From Blasia pusilla (Eukaryota; Marchantiophyta; Marchantiopsida; Blasiales): a DNA stretch of 64,000 nt. Position numbers and translations under genes: made by a program. The notes under the pieces are model-generated. The model ran no database searches. It saw only the letters and a program-made list of their open reading frames with translations, and was not told where the DNA came from. Below are positions 58,788 through 64,000 of the stretch, in pieces (positions within the stretch are counted from its first letter, which is position 1; each line of letters opens with the position of its first letter). The DNA lies in assembly GCA_050084515.1 (NCBI GenBank), contig CM114271.1:30690001-30754000 (forward strand). The letters run 5' to 3'.

Positions 58788-61700
58788 TTATTTAAACTTT
58801 TATGGAGGGACGGAATTCCTTAAGAGATAGGTTATTACTTTAAATTTTAAGAAAATGGAAATTATATTTGAATTTTGATAGGAAAAAACCATTCCTAGAG
58901 AGCACAAAAAAATTTATTTTCATGCGTAAGGACGGCTATGCAAACTTGTATATATATATACATAAATATATTTATTTGCAGTGATTGTATCCTTATTAAA
59001 TCATGAGTAGTATGAATATGTAATTACACTATCATATTTAAGTCGATAGAGGTGGGAAGTTGAATCCTTCACAATAATATTTAGATTTTATATAAGACAA
59101 TAAATTTGATGGCAAGGAAATTTCTTGCCCAAAAAAGGTAGGAAATATTGCATTCAGAAGAAAATTGAATTTGGATGATTCATAAGAATATTCACAATGA
59201 GGAGATGCTTAAGGAGGGGAATGGAATATCCGTGAGACTTAAAAGAATATTGTGTTGCAAATTAGAGTTGCTCTATCATATTAATTGAATAAATATTCCA
59301 TAAAAAACTTTGTGACTATTTTGATGATCTCATGTGGTGATAACAATTAGTCACCAATAACATAAAGTTTGAACTACTATATTTTTGGTCTTACCTCTTG
59401 GAAGAAAAAACTACTCCAAATGAAGACGCAAGCGAAGAAAGCTTCTAAATATAAGTACTCTTCTATACTATATTATTAATTGCGTGAGTAAAGAATGGAT
59501 GAATTAGGATAAATAAGAATGAAATGTTTAAAATATGGGTAGATTATCTTCTATATATACTAATCCATAATCTTATGATATACATATGAGTGATGTATTA
59601 AATATTGTCAAGTTTACATAAGACGCATAACAGGAAGAGAATTGATAGAAGGATATAGTTCATAAATTTTAGACATAAAAGAATACTATCATGAAAAATT
59701 ATAATACTTTTAGAAAGCTATTTTATGAAGAAATAGAATACTCTTAAAACTTATCACATATATGTGTGGGAACTCTATAATTTCCATTTTCTTGTTATGG
59801 CATAAACTTCGCCACATGCCCTAGCTAGTTTTGGTTGGGAAAACCCTCTTCAACAATGTAGGTGTAATGTACAATGAGTAACAGAATTGATCTTTTTACA
59901 ATAATTTAATGAGTTCGATCCCCAAGAGGATCATTGTTTGGTGGAAAGAGAGATCAAAATTACAATTCTCTGGTAATAGTTGTATTCAAGTGGAATAATT
60001 TCGATTCAATGTTTTATCAATATCTTCGCATCTTTCTTAGTACCAAGGTTTCTTTTCTCAATTCTCTCTAGTGGAGTTGATAGCACATTCAGGTATATTT
60101 CCTCTCGATATCAAGAAACCTCACAGAGATCTCAACAAGGAAGTTGGCTTCTCCTACTATCGAAACTCAACCCGTCTCAGCAGGCTACTCTCTGTCAAAC
60201 AGATTTCCTAAAACTCCATGTTGATTATTCCATTGATGAGAAAGGTTCACCTGATTCACTCTTCACTCTGCAGACCCAAAAAAATACTCAGACATAAGCA
60301 TCGCACATCAGAATGAAGGAATGAGTGCTTTACTACTCCAACAAGAATGAGAAAGCTTCAAAGTGTTATACAAGCTCGAGAGGGTACTACTCCCTTGCTC
60401 GGACCATTCCTACAGCATGAGGATTTCGTAAGAGAATGATGATGATAGCTACTTGCATGTTTCTTAAATACTCTTTGAAGTAGGAGTGATCCAAAGATTT
60501 GAATCGTTCTTGATGAAGCTGGTGTCTCTTCAAAATTTGTAACTACCTAGATCTATGGTGCTCTCTTTTCCTAAGATTCCTATGAATGCGTAGAACAAAA
60601 CTGTCTAAACTACTTATCTGATACAAAGAGTTGCGCCTTTTCCTATTCTAACTGTTCTAATTGTGTGCCGTTTGAAATCATGGTCGATCTTAGCTTCGCT
60701 TTGCTGCTAAGTCTGGACCTCTTTTGCTTTGCTTGAGGACAAAGCTCTTACTCCTGATTTGAAGACGAAGCGCTTCATTCTTTGTTCTTGTTCTAGGGGC
60801 TTCGTTATTCGTGCTTCGTTCAAGAGCGTAGTACTTCTTTCTCTTCTTCTTCTTCTTCTTCATGCTTCGTTCAGGAGCGAAGCACTTCATACGCAAGTTC
60901 TTAACAGAGCTTCATTGTCTTTTCGAAGCTTCTTGCTGGGTCTTTAGACTTTGTTATTGTATTCTCCTCTCCTCTCAGGCAAATCCTTGATTTTCTATCT
61001 CTCTGCCTTGTCCTTGGAGCTTCGTGATTCACTTTAGTCTTACTCATTCTTCTCCATAATAATATATAATAATAATAATAATATCAAAATCATAGTGTAT
61101 ATACAAGTCTTCTTTGAATAAAAGGATGTAATTCTTCAAAAATACAAAATTATGGGTATCACAGTAGGACATAGGGTCAACTTAGGGAGCCTCGACTCTA
61201 TTATGAATTTCAGGATTTAGCATGAGCTTTTGTGCTATGAGCACTCATGCTTTGTACGTGTTGACATGCTAGAATTTCAATGTTTCTAGATGACTAACAT
61301 TATAATTTAAAATAGAGACCTCCAACCACGGAATGTCTTAACTTCTACTCTACCAACTCATTTTCTAACTAAAATTTCAAAACGTTACTTACAAGCCCAC
61401 AAAAGTCAATTACAACAATATGGACTAGGTGGTGAGACCTAGAGAGGTTCCGAATTGAACTATGAATAGAATAAGTAATCCATACTCCCTCTTGCTAGTG
61501 CTCTTGAGTAGAACACTCAAAATTAACTTCTAAGATTCTTAGGAAACCTAGGAGTTTCTATTCTAATGTAGGCAATCTTATTGAAAGATTCAAAATCAAT
61601 CGAATCATTTTAAATATGAGGAGCTTCATATTTTAGGTATCAAGATTGAATGATTTGGTATAAATTCCCAAGATCTAGAAGTATTTATTGTTACACCATG

Positions 61701-63094
61701 TTGCATTGTAAGTATTTGAAAATGTTAAAATAAAATTTCATCATTAACCAGTATACGGCCCTCATTTTGGGGGTTTTTAATTAAATTGAACACAAAACTA
61801 GAATAAAGATACGAACAGAGTGGAGAAAGTAAAAAAATACTAGCACGGCATAAAGAGCAAAAGAAAATGAATTGGAATAGAGAGAGTAAACTAAAAAGAA
61901 TGACCAATTCCACATCAAGAATGGAGCAAGAAAACCGTACGGAGGGAGTGGATAGAGTAGACAAATAATAACATTGACTGGAGTGAATCCAAATATCTTT
62001 ATTAATTGTTCACGTCTCCATTCGCATCCTATCGTTGAGAAGTACCTACATAATAACTTGCATTCTAAAGCCTCTGGAGTATGAATCGCCTTAGCACCTA
62101 GATGTTACAAGAATATATGATAGTAGGAGAGAGAAAACTGATTAATTTGGACTAGCCGGGTAGGAAACAACAATTACAATAAGATTCTAGGGGTCGCCTT
62201 TATCCCTAGGAGTTCAGAGGTCCCATATTACCCGACCTAGTAGTAGGGGACGTAATTAGCATTTAATCTATGACTTAGGCTTAATCTCTCCATACAAAAA
62301 TTTTAATACTTATGAAGATATTTCCATTACTTATCTCTACCTACTCGTGGAATGAAGCTCACAAATATATAGTAAGATTGAAGACTATCATAGCTAGCTA
62401 GCATTAGAACCCTTGGAGGCATCTATGAAGAAACTACAATTCCTACAAGAACCACATTCTCACACATACACAACGCCTAAATGCAATCTAAAGAAATCAA
62501 ACTTATCTATGATAGTTAGTGGCTTGGTGAAGATGTTAATCAATTACTGACACGTGTTCACATATGGAAATTCTCTTTCACCTACTAAAACCTTGTCTTC
62601 AATGAAATGATAATGTGTATTTTGATCCTTAAATGAATACTAAAATTGGTTTCAAAATGAAAACTATGGATGTGATCTACAAATAGGGGAAAAAGAACTA
62701 CATATTATAAGCTTATATCTATTCAAAAGAATACTCAATCAAACTCATAATGATGTTGATATTGTTGCTCATGTGTATTTATTTTCTATTGATGATATTG
62801 CAATAGTCAATTATTTCTCCAAAGCCCTACCTTACCACATTACTTCCGATTCCAAACAAAAATTTGAAACTAGATCTTTAAGCAAGAGTGCTCCCTACCT
62901 AATGTAACTATTAAGAGCTGGATTCTAAATAATAAATATAAATTGAAATTTTAACTTCATATGTCATAGAATTCTTCTCATCGTATTAAGATTATTGATA
63001 TATTCAATAGCTAGAGATTTATCATGTAGATAATTACAATTATATTTAGACTTAGAGGTAAAAAAGTGATATGTAAAAGTTCAAGTACCTATGA
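58788..63094. other. AT-rich spacer
   Basis: No supportable gene. A 105-codon frame at 59,980-60,297 is unrecognised. 60,728-60,950 is a degenerate array around GCTTCGTTC with a (TTC)n run near 60,841. Short frames elsewhere look random. Confidence 0.5.
60728..60950. repeat. Degenerate GCTTCGTTC-based array with (TTC)n
   Basis: GCTTCGTTCA(A/G)GAGCG occurs twice 50 bp apart, each followed by a GTA-CTTC or AAGCACTTC segment. CGAAGC/GCTTCG variants and a TTC run are interspersed. Coding frames across it are repeat artefacts. Confidence 0.5.
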
Positions 63095-63286
63095 GCACAT
63101 GGATCTCATAGCCTAGGAATTGAGGAAGGACGATGGTTTCATATTGATAGAAGTGAACGAATTTGTAGGTTATGTGACGGAGAAAATATTGAAGATGAAG
63201 AGCATGTGTTTGTTACATGTCCAAGGTATGAAGAAATTAGACTAGCTCATAAAATAGATGTGGAAAATTTCTATTCTTTAGTATAG
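63095..63286 (+). pseudogene. LINE-type reverse transcriptase 3' zinc-finger fragment
   Basis: A short frame ending at 63,286 reads LGIEEGRWFHIDRSERICRL, then LCDGENIEDEEHVFVTCPRY. This is the pattern found at the C-terminal end of non-LTR reverse transcriptases (basic RxER-C-x2-C, then IEDE-HxxxxCPxY). Upstream frames are closed, so only the tail of the element remains. Confidence 0.6.
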
Positions 63287-64000
63287 CTAGTGCCTTATGA
63301 TTTAGGTTGTTATATTAGAGATGTCATTATTCATCGCTCAAGTGCTCTAGGCTGTAGTTAGGAGAAGATCTTTAGGATCTTTTTCTGGGTAAGTGAATGA
63401 ATGACTTGTAATGTGTTTTTCACCCTTTTGACCCTTTAGGTCCCACAGGCTTGATCTATTTACCATTTACCATATTATCATCTAGGATAAGACAATAGGT
63501 CTTTGTATAGATTGTAGAGTCATGAGTGCTCTCTCATTCTCTTTGTGCAAATCCTTACTCTTATTTTTTATCCAAACCATCTCTCTACTTTGCATGAGAG
63601 TATAAGTCTTGGAGGGTTTGTAATGCCTGCATGATATCAAACCTTTAAAGAGTGTGAAGAATCCTTTGAATAGTGCTAGATTTCCAAGGATAGCAAGGGA
63701 AGGTTTTTGGAGAGGAGAATTTGACTCATTGAAGAAAATTATGCTTATGAAGCCAAAGCATTGTTTGAAGGCCAAGACTATCTTAAAAGACCAAAAACTT
63801 TGTGATCCATCAAAAATGTTCTCATTCATATATTCTATCTACTATGAAGATCTCATAGTTATTTTTATAAATTTTGGTGCCAAAATACACAACATCTAGG
63901 AATCAATAAGTTCTTTTTAAAAGAAAATTTTCATTTCAAAAAATTTGAAAGAATTTTCAAATTTTTGTAATATTTTGATATAAAAATAATTCAATAAAAT
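63287..64000. other. Spacer at the window edge
   Basis: Frames at 63,482-63,829 (-) and 63,654-63,899 (+) overlap each other and show no motif. Nothing else is visible before the window ends. Confidence 0.4.

Overview
This window is nuclear DNA of a land plant. It has AT-rich, transposon-packed spacers, a tRNA-Tyr with a short intron next to the anticodon, split genes with GT-AG introns, a receptor-like kinase domain, a secreted eight-cysteine/proline-rich wall protein, and plant-type Ty3/gypsy, Ty1/copia, CACTA and Helitron elements. I cannot name the species. The unfamiliar gypsy family and the form of the kinase and lipid-transfer-like genes make a non-flowering plant plausible, but this is inference.

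Layout. 1-14,460 is a nest of one gypsy family: two 3' halves on the + strand (1-2.1 kb and 10.8-12.3 kb) and two copies on the - strand (2.15-5.78 kb and 12.5-14.46 kb). A CACTA-type DNA transposon (about 5,781-10,761) sits inside the gag region of one copy. This gypsy family carries a PHD zinc finger in frame after its integrase, the most unusual item here. 14.8-18.2 kb holds a dispersed repeat and a cluster of four small Helitrons. 18.8-21.6 kb is a kinase locus on the - strand with candidate upstream exons and two very long perfect hairpins. 21.7-25.4 kb is spacer with LTR and Helitron debris. 25,461-29,462 is an internally deleted chromovirus, complete with 5-bp target duplication, LTRs and chromodomain. 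33.16-35.81 kb is a decayed copia element lacking reverse transcriptase.

37,944-38,906 (+) is a two-exon gene for a secreted eight-cysteine protein with a long proline-rich tail. 41,734-41,818 is tRNA-Tyr(GUA). 44,779-49,111 (-) is a complete nine-exon gene for the E1 alpha subunit of the mitochondrial branched-chain 2-oxoacid dehydrogenase (BCKDHA); all splice junctions could be placed in phase. 49.9-63.1 kb is AT-rich spacer with Helitrons, a tandem repeat split by a solo LTR, and a LINE fragment.

Functionally, the active genes are few and unrelated: one in mitochondrial Leu/Ile/Val breakdown, one cell-wall or extracellular protein, one signalling kinase and one tRNA. The rest is transposable-element biology, with at least seven families nested in or next to each other.
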